Source: Methylobacterium sp. E-045 (GTDB lineage Bacteria > Pseudomonadota > Alphaproteobacteria > Rhizobiales > Beijerinckiaceae). From it: a stretch of DNA of 64,000 nt. The position numbers and the translations under genes are program-made. Where the stretch lies: positions 28,585 to 92,584 of the forward strand of contig NZ_JAKSYE010000135.1 of the NCBI RefSeq assembly GCF_022829685.1, written 5' to 3'. Positions 25,701 through 33,132 of this stretch are shown piece by piece (positions within the stretch are counted from its first letter, which is position 1; each line of letters starts with the position of its first letter). The notes below the pieces were generated by a model. That model made no database searches, was not told the origin of the DNA, and saw only the letters and a list, made by a program, of their open reading frames with translations.

Positions 25701-26095
25701 CCGCCCCGCGGCAGAACCGCCCACGCGGCGGCCGTGACGGCGCGCCCGCGGGCAACCGCGCTCCCGGCGAAGGCCGTCAGGATCGGCGCCCCGCTCATGC
25801 CGGTGCTCCCCGCGCGGGCGGTCCCGACGGGGCCGAGCGCAACCGCGGCGGACAGGGCGACCGGCCCGAAGGGGGCCGTCGCGATGGCGGCCGGCCCGAG
25901 GGGGGACGCCCCCCCCGCCGCGAGCGGTTCGAGCCCGGCCGGGTCCGTCCCGAGCGCCGCGACGAAGGCCGGCCCGCAGCCCAGCAGGAGCAGCGTCCGC
26001 AACGCCGCGAGCGGGCTCCGGACCCGGATTCGCCCTTCGCCAAGCTCGCGGCGCTCAAGGCCCAGCTCGAAGCCGGCGACGGCGGCAAGCGCTAA
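22703..26095 (+). CDS. mgpS: Suv3/MgpS-like DEAD/DEAH RNA helicase with long disordered tail
   Basis: This 1130-aa protein has an N-terminal SF2 helicase core like mitochondrial Suv3. Walker A is GPTNTGKT (20-27), the DEIQ box is at 102-105, motif III is GSSTM, and motif VI is QIAGRAGRH. The family is thought to act in RNA turnover and ribosome function in alphaproteobacteria. From about residue 830 to 1040 the protein is Ala/Glu/Pro-rich with near-repeats of KPENE/KPEGE/SENE type. The end is Arg/Gly-rich, with RGG-like and RPEGGRR blocks, then a short SPFAKLAALKAQLEAG helix. Such tails typically bind RNA or partners. The start ATG at 22703 immediately precedes the core. Confidence 0.92.
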   Translation: MTRRSLPPQARSRGVTAVLGPTNTGKTHLAIERMLAHPTGMIGLPLRLLAREVYLRVVARVGAEHVALVTGEEKIKPDRPRYWISTIEAMPRDLEVAFVAIDEIQLAADMDRGYVFTDRLLHQRGREETLLIGSSTMLPLVQSLIPGVHTTTRPRLSKLTYAGEKKLGRLPRRTAIVAFSAEEVYAIAELIRRQRGGAAVVLGALSPRTRNAQVELYQSGDVDYLIATDAVGMGLNLDVDHVAFAANWKYDGTRFRRLTPPEMGQIAGRAGRHLSDGTFGSTGRCAPFEPEMIEALESHDFEPLRVLQWRNPDLDFSSLRALQESLDAHPNEKGLTRAPMGEDQSALEILMREDDIRDIATNPTVVRRLWDTCGVPDYRKVHPQTHADLVAQLFRFLMRGMAGRIPNDWFAKHVAMIDRTDGDIDALSQRIAQGRTWTFVANRPDWLIDPVHWQGETRRVEDRLSDALHERLASRFVDRRTSVLMRRLRENTMLEAEITAGGDVTVEGQHVGHLHGFQFVADPGAEGHEAKTLRSAAEKALGGEIEARAERFSAAADSSLVLSHDGIIRWTGDPVAKLTPGDKLFEPHVRLLADEQLTGPARDKVETRLVAWLKAYVVRLLGPLIEIETAADLVGLSKGIGYQVVESLGVLERSKVMHEMRTLDQEGRGALRRHGVRFGAYHIFLPALLKPAPRTLAAQLWALKNGGLDQRGLDEIAHLAGSGRTSIKVDPEIAKGLYRAAGFRVCGERAVRVDILERLADLIRPAVTYVPGTTPGEAPAGTADGDAFVATVGMTSLVGCSGEDFGSILKSLGYVAESRPGPAITVPLRPAAATQPIAPATASTDEAATASEEAAPATDDGAEPENDAKPENEAKPEGDITSDGETKPEGETASENEPTSENETSPDTAEPVAEGVPDPEVVSSEAAPSETGTVEAEQGPAVAEAPADAAAEPEAAPVPVAESASLAGIEPDAAETAADAASPEPVLVEIWRLQRHQRSSAPRQNRPRGGRDGAPAGNRAPGEGRQDRRPAHAGAPRAGGPDGAERNRGGQGDRPEGGRRDGGRPEGGRPPRRERFEPGRVRPERRDEGRPAAQQEQRPQRRERAPDPDSPFAKLAALKAQLEAGDGGKR

Positions 26096-26162
26096 GCAGG
26101 TTCGCATTGGCAAGCCAACGCTTCACCTCGCTTAGGCCTTTGGTGTGTCGCAGGTTTTGGGA

Positions 26163-26195
26163 CGCAAAACCGGTGACCACTTTTGCTAAACCTAC
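26163..26195. repeat. Dispersed CGCAAAACCGGTGACC..TTTTGC repeat, copy 2
   Basis: The core CGCAAAACCGGTGACCACTTTTGC is nearly identical to 8498-8520. It lies between the helicase gene and the S4-domain gene. Such words recur widely in Methylobacterium-type genomes (recalled, not searched). Confidence 0.6.
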
Positions 26196-26205
26196 TTAGA
26201 TCTGG

Positions 26206-26505
26206 ATGAAGCCGGGGCGGCAGCGTCTCGACAAGTGGCTCTGGTTCACCCGCTTCGCGCGGAGCCGGTCCCTTGCCGCCTCCCTGGTGGAGGACGGCTT
26301 CGTCCGCGTGAACGGCACGCGCGCCGACAATCCCGCCAAGGGGATCGGCATCGGTGACGTGGTCACCGTCGCCGCCGCCCATGTGACGGCGGTGGTGCGG
26401 GTGGTGGATCTCGGCGAGCGGCGCGGCCCCGCCCCCGAGGCGCGGGGCCTCTACGCCATCCTGTCGGGCGGCCCGTCCCCGGACTCCGACGACGGCGCGG
26501 CGTGA
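26206..26505 (+). CDS. S4-domain RNA-binding protein (HslR-like)
   Basis: This 99-aa protein is nearly all S4 domain: RLDKWLWFTRFARSRSLAASLVEDGFVRVNGTRADNPAKGIGIGDVVTV. The DKWLWF start and the GxVxVNG loop match the heat-shock protein 15 (HslR) group, which binds free 50S subunits carrying peptidyl-tRNA. The C-terminal tail is short and acidic. It is close to the Suv3-like helicase and FdxA genes, a common alphaproteobacterial order. Confidence 0.92.
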   Translation: MKPGRQRLDKWLWFTRFARSRSLAASLVEDGFVRVNGTRADNPAKGIGIGDVVTVAAAHVTAVVRVVDLGERRGPAPEARGLYAILSGGPSPDSDDGAA

Positions 26506-26756
26506 TCCGCCTCTCCTCCGAGGGTGTGGCACGGACGCACCGGCCGCCCCCGGCATGAGCCCACGCTGCTTGTCAGCCACTCTGGCAGGGGATAGAGCCG
26601 TGCGGAAATGGCGGGCGGAGCGGTCGACGCGCCGTCCGCGAGGCGCGTGACACACGGGCGCGTTAACGGAGCCGTGCGGGAGGCCGGTCTAGGATCGGGG
26701 CCGAAGCGGTCTCGGGTCTCGCGATCCATCCCACCACGGACAAGGCTGAAGGGCAC

Positions 26757-27095
26757 ATGACCTACGTCGTCACCGACAATTGCATCAAGTGCAAGTACAT
26801 GGACTGCGTGGAAGTCTGCCCCGTGGATTGCTTCTACGAGGGCGAGAACATGCTCGTCATCCACCCCGACGAGTGCATCGATTGCGGCGTCTGCGAGCCG
26901 GAATGCCCCGCCGAGGCGATCAAGCCCGACACCGAGCCGAGCCTGGAGACCTGGCTGAAGCTCAACGCCGATTACGCGCGGAGCTGGCCCAACATCACGC
27001 AGAAGAAGGACGCCCCGTCCGACGCCAAGGATTGGGACGGCGTCAGCGGCAAGCTCGAGGCGCATTTCTCGGCCTCCCCCGGCACCGGCGACTAG
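26757..27095 (+). CDS. fdxA: 7Fe-8S ferredoxin FdxA
   Basis: This 112-aa ferredoxin has the cluster ligands CIKCKYMDCVEVCPVDCF and CIDCGVCEPECP. The spacing fits one [3Fe-4S] and one [4Fe-4S] cluster. The C-terminal extension (KLNADYARSWPNITQKK) is that of FdxA of Azotobacter/Rhizobium type. It transfers electrons in the cytoplasm. The gene lies just upstream of carD, a frequent arrangement in alphaproteobacteria. Confidence 0.96.
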   Translation: MTYVVTDNCIKCKYMDCVEVCPVDCFYEGENMLVIHPDECIDCGVCEPECPAEAIKPDTEPSLETWLKLNADYARSWPNITQKKDAPSDAKDWDGVSGKLEAHFSASPGTGD

Positions 27096-27674
27096 CCCCG
27101 CTCCCGGCCGTTGGCCCGGAACTTCCGGCGCGCCCCGCCGTCACGGATGCGTGATCCCCGTCCGAGGACGGACACGGGCGCTTCACGACGCCGCCGATGG
27201 CGGGCCGGCCTGCGGAAGGGTCGAACCGGCAGGTGCCCGGAGAGTCACGCCCCGCGTGCATCGGGCGCCGGGCGAAGCCCGGCCCGGCCGGTTGTGCACG
27301 CATGCCCTGCGTCGGCAATCCTTTGATTCGGCGCCCGGTTTGTGGTACGTAGACCGCCTGCCGTCGTTCGTGCCTGACGTGCTGCCCTTGGCTACCGGAT
27401 CGGTGGTTTCCAAACTTTTCGACAGAGTCGGCTTCCCATTCCTGTGGGACGCTACCTCGGCGAGACGAGGCGGCATGTGATCGACCGCTGGAGGCCTATG
27501 CGCCTTCCGCGGCGCTGATCACATGGTGTGGATGATCGGCTAGCCTGGGACCCGCTCGGCCGATGCATGACGCATCGATGGCCGGCGGACAAGGGGCTCA
27601 AGCCGGGTCACCCACCCCGGGAATGAAGGTTCGGCGCGACTCGACCCGCGCAATGTTCTGGAGGCGCTTCTCGC
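27096..27674. other. Long intergenic region upstream of carD
   Basis: The 579 bp hold no gene I can support; frames on both strands are open only because of GC bias. It should contain the carD promoter. One inverted repeat is visible: ATGTGATC at 27475-27482 and GATCACAT at 27517-27524, 34 bp apart. It might be a regulator site. Confidence 0.45.
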
Positions 27675-28277
27675 ATGACCACAGCCAAGAAGACGACGGC
27701 AGGCCGCCAAGGCTTCAAGACCGGCGAAGCGGTGGTGTACCCAGCTCATGGCGTCGGACGCATCACTGCGATCGAGGAGCAGGAAATCGCCGGCTACAAG
27801 CTCGAGCTGTTCGTGGTCTCGTTCGAGAAGGACAAGATGGTCCTGCGCGTGCCCACCGCCAAGGCTAACAGCGTCGGCATGCGCAAGCTCGCCGAGCCGG
27901 AACTCGTCAAGAAGGCCCTCGACGTGCTCACCGGCCGCGCCCGGATCAAGCGCACCATGTGGTCGCGCCGCGCCCAGGAATATGAGGCCAAGATCAATTC
28001 CGGCGATCTGCTGTCGGTGACCGAGGTGGTCCGCGACCTCTACCGTTCGGAGGCCCAGCCCGAGCAATCCTACAGCGAGCGCCAGCTCTATGAGGCCGCC
28101 CTCGACCGCGTGCTGCGCGAAATCTCCTCGGTGAACAAGATCACCGAGACGGAGGCGCTCAAGCTCATCGAGCAGAGCCTCGCCAAGTCGCCCCGCCGCG
28201 CTAAGGGCGAGGCGGAAGCCGAGGGCGATGCCGAGGCGGATGGCGAAGGCGACGACATCCGGGAAGAGGCCGCCTGA
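27675..28277 (+). CDS. carD: CarD family RNA polymerase-binding regulator
   Basis: This 200-aa protein has the CarD/CdnL/TRCF RNA-polymerase-interacting domain in residues 12-75 (FKTGEAVVYPAHGVGRITAIEEQEIAGYKLELFVVSFEKDKMVLRVP). The helical DNA-binding domain follows, with MWSRRAQEYEAKINSGDL. CarD binds the RNAP beta subunit and stabilises open promoter complexes. The C-terminus is an acidic Glu/Ala/Asp tail. The ATG at 27675 fits the family start, and a strong terminator follows the gene. Confidence 0.97.
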   Translation: MTTAKKTTAGRQGFKTGEAVVYPAHGVGRITAIEEQEIAGYKLELFVVSFEKDKMVLRVPTAKANSVGMRKLAEPELVKKALDVLTGRARIKRTMWSRRAQEYEAKINSGDLLSVTEVVRDLYRSEAQPEQSYSERQLYEAALDRVLREISSVNKITETEALKLIEQSLAKSPRRAKGEAEAEGDAEADGEGDDIREEAA

Positions 28278-28312
28278 TCGGCCCGTCGTCCCAAACCTAG
28301 TCGTTCGACCGG

Positions 28313-28342
28313 AAGGCCCGGCGCACCAGCGCCGGGCCTTTT
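28313..28342 (+). terminator. Rho-independent terminator of carD
   Basis: AAGGCCCGGCGC / GCGCCGGGCCTT with a short ACCA loop and a TTTT tail, 35 bp after the carD stop. Confidence 0.9.
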
Positions 28343-28569
28343 GCTGTGCCGGCCTCCTCGACAGGCGCCGCGCGGGCGGCTCGCGAGCGACGCGGCGTCG
28401 CGTCCCCTCCCCGTCCACCCTCGCGGAACTATCGGTGCAACGGCTCCGTTGTCCGGTGCCTGGGCCATGCCCCTGGGCCAGTGCCCACGCTGTCCGGACC
28501 ATTCGGGTCGCTCGACCCCGAGAGTCCTTCGCGATGCGCGCACGCAACGGACGAGAGGCGGAGGCGGGA

Positions 28570-29442
28570 ATGGCGGACATCGCGGGGATACGGCGACAGT
28601 TCATTCGTACGGCCATGGAGGCGCCCTTCCTGGCGCGAGACGAGGAACGCGGTCTCGCCGTCCGCTGGAAGGATGAGCGCGACGAACACGCGCTCCACCG
28701 CCTGATTTCCGCGCATATGCGGCTCGTCATCGCCATCGCCGGACGTTTTCGCCATTACGGCCTGCCCATGGCCGACCTCGTGCAGGAGGGGCATGTGGGC
28801 CTGATGGAAGCGGCGGCCCGGTTCGAGCCGGAGCGGGAAGTCCGCTTCTCCACCTATGCCACGTGGTGGATCAGGGCCTCGATCCAGGATTATATTTTGC
28901 GCAACTGGTCCATCGTCCGCGGCGGCACGAGTTCGGCCCAGAAAGCCCTGTTCTTCAATCTGCGCCGCCTTCGTGCCAAGCTCATGCAATCCACCGAGGA
29001 GCATGTGGGCGACGAGATCCATCGCCGCATCGCCACCGCCATCGGTGTGTCGCAGCAGGACGTCGCCCTGATGGACGCCCGTCTGTCGGGTCCCGACATG
29101 TCGCTCAATGCCCCCGTGGGCGAGGAGAGCGAGGCCTCCTCCGAGCGGATGGATTTCCTCGTGGACGGATCCGACCTGCCCGACGAGACGGTCTCGGCCT
29201 CGGTGGATGGCGAGCGCCGTCTCACCTGGCTCAACGAAGCGCTCACCGTGCTCTCCGAGCGCGAATTGCGCATCCTGCGCGAACGCAGGCTGACGGAAGA
29301 CCAAGCGACCCTGGAGGCCCTCGGCCGCCGCCTCGGCATCTCGAAGGAGCGTGTCCGGCAGATCGAGAACCGCGCCCTGGAAAAACTTCGCCGTGCCCTG
29401 GCCGAGCGTTTTCCACAGACCGCCGGCAACGTGTACGTCTGA
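28570..29442 (+). CDS. rpoH: RNA polymerase sigma-32-type factor (RpoH family)
   Basis: This 290-aa heat-shock-type sigma factor has regions 2.1-2.4 in MRLVIAIAGRFRHYGLPMADLVQEGHVGLMEAAARFEPEREVRFSTYATWWIRASIQDYILRNWSIVRGGTS and region 4.2 in GRRLGISKERVRQIENRALEKLRRAL. The WSIVR..TSSAQKALFFNLRR segment includes the sigma-32-specific RpoH box. ATG 28570 has a GGAGGCGGGA site directly upstream; ATG 28534 is an alternative. Alphaproteobacteria often carry two rpoH copies with distinct regulons, and this one is more like the stress/RpoH2 kind, without certainty. Confidence 0.93.
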   Translation: MADIAGIRRQFIRTAMEAPFLARDEERGLAVRWKDERDEHALHRLISAHMRLVIAIAGRFRHYGLPMADLVQEGHVGLMEAAARFEPEREVRFSTYATWWIRASIQDYILRNWSIVRGGTSSAQKALFFNLRRLRAKLMQSTEEHVGDEIHRRIATAIGVSQQDVALMDARLSGPDMSLNAPVGEESEASSERMDFLVDGSDLPDETVSASVDGERRLTWLNEALTVLSERELRILRERRLTEDQATLEALGRRLGISKERVRQIENRALEKLRRALAERFPQTAGNVYV

Positions 29443-29520
29443 CTGAACGGTGCTTGCCGCCTGAGACCGGCCCCGGCACATTGACGCTTCGGCATCCCCT
29501 TTGTGGGTGCACGCGCGAAG

Positions 29521-29766
29521 ATGCTGTCGAGTCAGGTGGTGCGGGACGTCCATGACACGAACGGTGCGACCCGCAGGCCGCTCCTGGCCCTTGCGGTGAT
29601 CCTTGCCGCGACCCTGGCGATCGCCGTCGCCCTTACCCGCACGCACGATCTCTCGTGGCTGGCGGCCGTCGGCACCTTCTATGGCCTCTTTGCTCTCTGC
29701 CAGATCGCTTATCTCGGCCTCGTCGTCGTTCAGGAGTGGGACGGCGCACCCGATCGATCGAGCTGA
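29521..29766 (+). CDS. Small two-helix membrane protein, hypothetical
   Basis: This 81-aa protein has two hydrophobic helices (ALAVILAATLAIAVAL and WLAAVGTFYGLFALCQIAYLGLVVV). It lies 3 bp before the phosphopantetheinyl transferase gene, so the two are probably co-transcribed. No family is recognised. A GTG six codons earlier is also possible. Confidence 0.65.
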   Translation: MLSSQVVRDVHDTNGATRRPLLALAVILAATLAIAVALTRTHDLSWLAAVGTFYGLFALCQIAYLGLVVVQEWDGAPDRSS

Positions 29767-29769
29767 CGC

Positions 29770-30552
29770 GTGAGCGCCGCTTGTCCGGAAGAGCCGAGGG
29801 CCGGCGAGACGCCGGATCGCACGGGGCCGGGTGCCCCCGTGACCGTCTGGGACGTCGACCTCACCCAGGCCATCGACCACCGGGCGACGTGCCGGGACCT
29901 TCTCTCCGACGACGAGCGCGCGCGCGCGTCCCGGTTCGTCCGCGACGTGGATCGGTGGCGGTTCGAGGCGAGCCATGCGGCCCTGCGCCTCGTGCTCGGG
30001 CTTCGGTGCGGATCGGACCCCCGCGCGCTCGTCTTCGGCGCGACGCCCTCCGGCAAACCACATCTCGTGGGGGAGCAGGCCGGATCATGCCGGTTCAGCC
30101 TGTCCCATTCCGGCAGCCGTGCTCTGATCGGGCTTTCCTCCTCCGCGGAGATCGGCGTCGATGTGGAAGAGATGCGTCCGATGCCCGATCTGCTTCGCAT
30201 CGCGCAGGCGCATTTCGCGCCGCGGGAGATCGCCGCCCTCGAAACCCTCGCGCCCCGCGACCTCACGGTGGCGTTCTTCGCCTGCTGGACGCGCAAGGAG
30301 GCCGTGGCGAAGGCCACAGGCCAGGGCCTCTCCCTGCGCCTCGACAGCTTTGCCGTCTCCGTCACGCCGGAGAGGGCAGAGCTGCTGGCGATCCCGGAGG
30401 GGACGGCGGCGTGGAGCCTGCACGCCCTCCCCACGGCACCGGACCATCTCGCCGCCATCGCCATCATGGCGGCGGATACCGGCTTTCTCCGCCGCACCCT
30501 TCCCCCCGATTGGGCCGCCGGTCTCTCCACCATATCGCAACGAGGGCCATGA
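29770..30552 (+). CDS. 4'-phosphopantetheinyl transferase (Sfp-type)
   Basis: This 260-aa enzyme moves the 4'-phosphopantetheine arm of CoA onto carrier proteins. The Sfp-type signature is FSLSHSGSRALIGLSSSAEIGVDVEEMRP (about residues 115-142), with the metal-binding Asp and Glu. FFACWTRKEAVAKATGQGL follows near residue 175. A GTG start at 29770 follows the upstream stop by 3 bp. The partner synthases are outside this window, so the carrier protein is unknown. Confidence 0.93.
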   Translation: MSAACPEEPRAGETPDRTGPGAPVTVWDVDLTQAIDHRATCRDLLSDDERARASRFVRDVDRWRFEASHAALRLVLGLRCGSDPRALVFGATPSGKPHLVGEQAGSCRFSLSHSGSRALIGLSSSAEIGVDVEEMRPMPDLLRIAQAHFAPREIAALETLAPRDLTVAFFACWTRKEAVAKATGQGLSLRLDSFAVSVTPERAELLAIPEGTAAWSLHALPTAPDHLAAIAIMAADTGFLRRTLPPDWAAGLSTISQRGP

Positions 30553-30615
30553 TGGCGCTTGCGGCCCCGCGCCGGCCTCGCTATACGTCCGCTCGCCGGT
30601 GGAGACGCCGGCCGT

Positions 30616-30692
30616 CGGAGTGTAGCGCAGTCTGGTAGCGCACCACGTTCGGGACGTGGGGGTCGCAGGTTCAAATCCTGCCACTCCGACCA
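30616..30692 (+). tRNA. tRNA-Pro(CGG)
   Basis: A complete 77-nt cloverleaf. The acceptor strands CGGAGTG/CACTCCG pair fully, the D-arm is GCGC/GCGC, the anticodon stem CCACG/CGTGG encloses loop TTCGGGA (anticodon CGG), and the T-arm is GCAGG-TTCAAAT-CCTGC. A genome-encoded ACCA closes the 3' end. The prophage begins right after it, so this is the likely integration target. Confidence 0.97.
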
Positions 30693-31079
30693 ACACTTAG
30701 CTTGGTTTCTGATAACTGCCCCGACAGTTATCCCGACAGAAACCCAGCAAAACACCCCACCGCGAGCGAAAGAAACCCCGCCGGGCACGGAGCTGGGCAA
30801 GCCAAGCTACGCCACGCATCTGATTGGCACCTGGGTGCAATAACTCACAGGACGTAGAGCGAGGCGTGCCTAAGCCACGCGACGCATGTTACCGCTCTAG
30901 GCGCCAAATTGCGCGTTTGCGTTCGTGGAAAATTCGCAATGACCGCTGGACGCATCGGCTCCGCAGCCCTCGTATCTTGCTACTCACGCAATTCGGAATA
31001 TGTACCCCTTCCTTAGAGATTGACGGACTCGCTCACATGCGGTGTGATTGAGCGCTGTTGAAACAGGCAGGATTATCGT
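30693..31079. other. Prophage left border without a recognisable gene
   Basis: The 387 bp after tRNA-Pro show no supported gene. A CCCGCCGGGCACGGAG word at about 30781-30797 recurs near 32003-32018. Both may be decayed halves of the transcription terminator type seen intact at 33033-33065. Confidence 0.45.
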
Positions 31080-31356
31080 ATGTCTGCGCAAGCCAGGTGC
31101 GACGAAAAGAGATCGTCTCTGGTCGTCGACACATACCACGACTCATACCGTGAAGCGCTCTGCGAAGCGACACGACGTCGAAATCAGGCGGGCCACGAAG
31201 GGTCGATTACGAACGTCACCAAGTCGGCCTACGGTCGCTATGTGGTGCGAAGCCTTCCGGCTGAGTTCATTCTGGATATGGCCGTTGATGGAACGCCCAT
31301 GCCGGGGTTCATGACTGGCTTCGGGTTTGGCGGAACGACCTTCAATGACTGACGAG
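31080..31356 (+). CDS. Small hypothetical phage protein
   Basis: This 90-aa protein has no hydrophobic helix and a basic N-terminus. It ends in a Gly/Phe-rich tail (GFMTGFGFGGTTFND). I do not recognise it. Its stop overlaps the start of the following membrane-protein gene, so the pair is coupled. Confidence 0.55.
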
Positions 31357-31821
31357 AGAGGGGATGGGCCAGTCCCGTCCTCCAGCGTCCCCGTTGCGTA
31401 TCGACCAGACACGTCGCACCACGCGTCCGATTTGGAGAGCATCCAATTCCGCGAGTTGATGGATATCGAGCGTGCGCGCATCGATAGTTCAAACCGCCGA
31501 ACTGAGGTGGTTCGCGAAATGATCTCCGCCCAAGTGGCGCAAAACGCCCGGGAGTTCGAGTTCGCAACCCAGCGAATGGACGGGGAGGAGCGACGAGAGA
31601 AGCGGCGCCTCTCTCTTTTCACCCGCATCGTTTTTGCGGGTTCGGTTGTCGGCGTGATCCTCCTGGGCTTCCTGATGTACGTTGCCTTCTATGGGTCCCC
31701 AGAGAATGCAGCGATAGCGCGATCCTGGCTGACATCGGGCTTCAAAGCTTTTGGCGGAGGTGCAGTACTCGTGATTGCGGGCCAGATCCTCATGCGGCTC
31801 TTGAAGACCCCCCAGAATTGA
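31345..31821 (+). CDS. Hypothetical two-helix membrane protein
   Basis: This 158-aa protein has a long charged helical N-terminal half (residues about 25-90) and two transmembrane helices (FAGSVVGVILLGFLMYVAFYG and GGGAVLVIAGQILMRLL). It may be a cargo or superinfection-exclusion protein, but nothing specific supports that. ATG 31345 overlaps the upstream stop region. Confidence 0.65.
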   Translation: MTDERGDGPVPSSSVPVAYRPDTSHHASDLESIQFRELMDIERARIDSSNRRTEVVREMISAQVAQNAREFEFATQRMDGEERREKRRLSLFTRIVFAGSVVGVILLGFLMYVAFYGSPENAAIARSWLTSGFKAFGGGAVLVIAGQILMRLLKTPQN

Positions 31822-32130
31822 ATAAGCCCTCTACGGCATGAACCGAGCGTGTCTGTAGGAGTTCGCGCGATCGGGGGCAGCTCACCAGAACGCGCTCCCC
31901 CTCGACCTTGAACCGAACCACCGTCTCGTCCCGCGTCAGCGGCCTAGGGACAGGTGGACGAAGTCGCAGGAGTAGGCCGGCCCTGCACCTAGGTGCAAAA
32001 AACCCGCCGGGCACGGAGCCGAGCAGGTCTGTCGTCATGTTTTCTGAGGGATGATTTGGTAGCCCGCATGCCCTAGCGTGGCTGATCCCCATCCCCTATC
32101 CCGTCCGGCCCATCTCAACCGTCGGGCTTC
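31822..32130. other. Intergenic region with palindrome
   Basis: This 309-bp stretch has no supported gene. It contains a perfect 14-bp palindrome TGCACCTAGGTGCA at 31984-31997 followed by AAAAA. A similar GGCACCTGGGTGCA lies at about 30828-30841. Confidence 0.4.
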
Positions 32131-32511
32131 ATGTCAGCATCCCCAGCCTTCAAGATCGAACCCGGCAGCCCGCAGGCATGGCGTGAGGCCTTCCTCGACA
32201 TGAAGCCGAGCGTGGTTCCGTGCCCTGGACTGACGCCCGCCGGCTGGCAGGCAGTTCATGCCGCGTGCTTCGACTTCCTCGACAAGCACGCCGACGAGGC
32301 CGGCCGACTCGGCTGGACGACGCTGCAGCTCTTCGGTGTGCATCCGGACCTTGGCGTGATCCGCTCCGACTTCTGCGGGGCCATGGTGCTGAGCGGCGAT
32401 TTGGTATCTGCCGTTGAGGCCGACTACATCCGGTTCGAACGGACGCGGTACTTCCGGAATGTGCCGGGCCGGCCGAAGGGTGCCGTACCGATCTGGGCGG
32501 TGAAGAGGTAG
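32131..32511 (+). CDS. Hypothetical phage protein
   Basis: This 126-aa soluble protein includes PGLTPAGWQAVHAACFDFLDKHADEAGRLGWTTLQLFGVHPDLGVIRSDFCGAMV. Proteins with the WTTLQLFGVHP word are frequent in Methylobacterium phages and accessory regions (recalled). The function is unknown. It is transcribed alone on the plus strand, opposite to the late operon. Confidence 0.7.
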   Translation: MSASPAFKIEPGSPQAWREAFLDMKPSVVPCPGLTPAGWQAVHAACFDFLDKHADEAGRLGWTTLQLFGVHPDLGVIRSDFCGAMVLSGDLVSAVEADYIRFERTRYFRNVPGRPKGAVPIWAVKR

Positions 32512-32562
32512 GCGGCCGGGAACCCTGCCCTATGTCCTCGCGGTCGCAACAGAGACCCAATC

Positions 32563-32772
32563 ATGAGCCGAGAGCGCGAAGAGGGCTACTTTATCGCCCT
32601 TGCGAACATGCGAAGCCACATCCGGCGGCGTGTGAATGAGGCCGATATCGCGAACGATGCTAAGCTCGAACTCCTCGGTCTGCTGTCGATGTTGGACGAC
32701 ATGCTGAAGGGCGAAGCACCTTCCGAAGAACACGACAACGATGCGCCGGAGCCGCTGAGTGGCAGCTTCTAA
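32563..32772 (+). CDS. Small hypothetical protein
   Basis: A 69-aa, mostly helical, acidic-tailed protein. Its last codons overlap the end of the convergent gene 32769-32981 by 4 nt. It has no recognised domain. Confidence 0.55.
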   Translation: MSREREEGYFIALANMRSHIRRRVNEADIANDAKLELLGLLSMLDDMLKGEAPSEEHDNDAPEPLSGSF

Positions 32773-32981
32773 CGCGAGCCATCAGCCCAGGTGACGGACG
32801 ATCCCGGCTCCTTGCGCTCCATGGCGTTCAGGGCGTCGGCCAGATCATTTGCCTCATCCAACAGCATGACGACCTGTCGAATGCCGCGAACCAGAGATGG
32901 TTCGCCAGTGGCGATGTTGTACACCGTCCACCCGCCGTGATCGGGACGAATGTCGTACCGGATGACTCCATTGTCGTTCAT
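32769..32981 (-). CDS. Small hypothetical protein
   Basis: A 70-aa protein with a beta-rich start (VIRYDIRPDHGGWTVYNIATGEPSLVRG) and a helical end, of the kind found as short phage or plasmid cargo. It converges on the previous gene. It is not obviously part of the late operon, from which it is separated by a terminator at 33033-33065. Confidence 0.6.
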   Translation of the reverse strand: MNDNGVIRYDIRPDHGGWTVYNIATGEPSLVRGIRQVVMLLDEANDLADALNAMERKEPGSSVTWADGSR

Positions 32982-33032
32982 GGACTAGCCCTCCGAGTCG
33001 GGAGGTGATCCTACGCCTTCGGTCGACAAACG

Positions 33033-33065
33033 AAAAACCCGCCGCGGCGTGAGCCGGGCGGGGTT
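33033..33065 (-). terminator. Rho-independent terminator after the RTX gene
   Basis: On the minus strand, AACCCCGCCCGGC..GCCGCGGCGGGTT folds into a GC-rich stem and is followed by TTTTTC. It lies about 70 bp after the RTX gene stop and probably ends the long late transcript. Confidence 0.75.
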
Positions 33066-33132
33066 AAGTTTCGATTGCGTCCCTGCTCCCAGGATGGGAG
33101 CCGGAAACGACTAATCCACGGATATGGCCACA

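Noticed and set aside
27151..27480. Short frames on both strands between fdxA and carD
   Set aside because: No SD, no protein-like pattern, and both strands are open because of high GC content.
30824..31051. Short plus-strand frame after tRNA-Pro
   Set aside because: Its sequence is compositionally random and has no SD, so I left the prophage border as non-coding.
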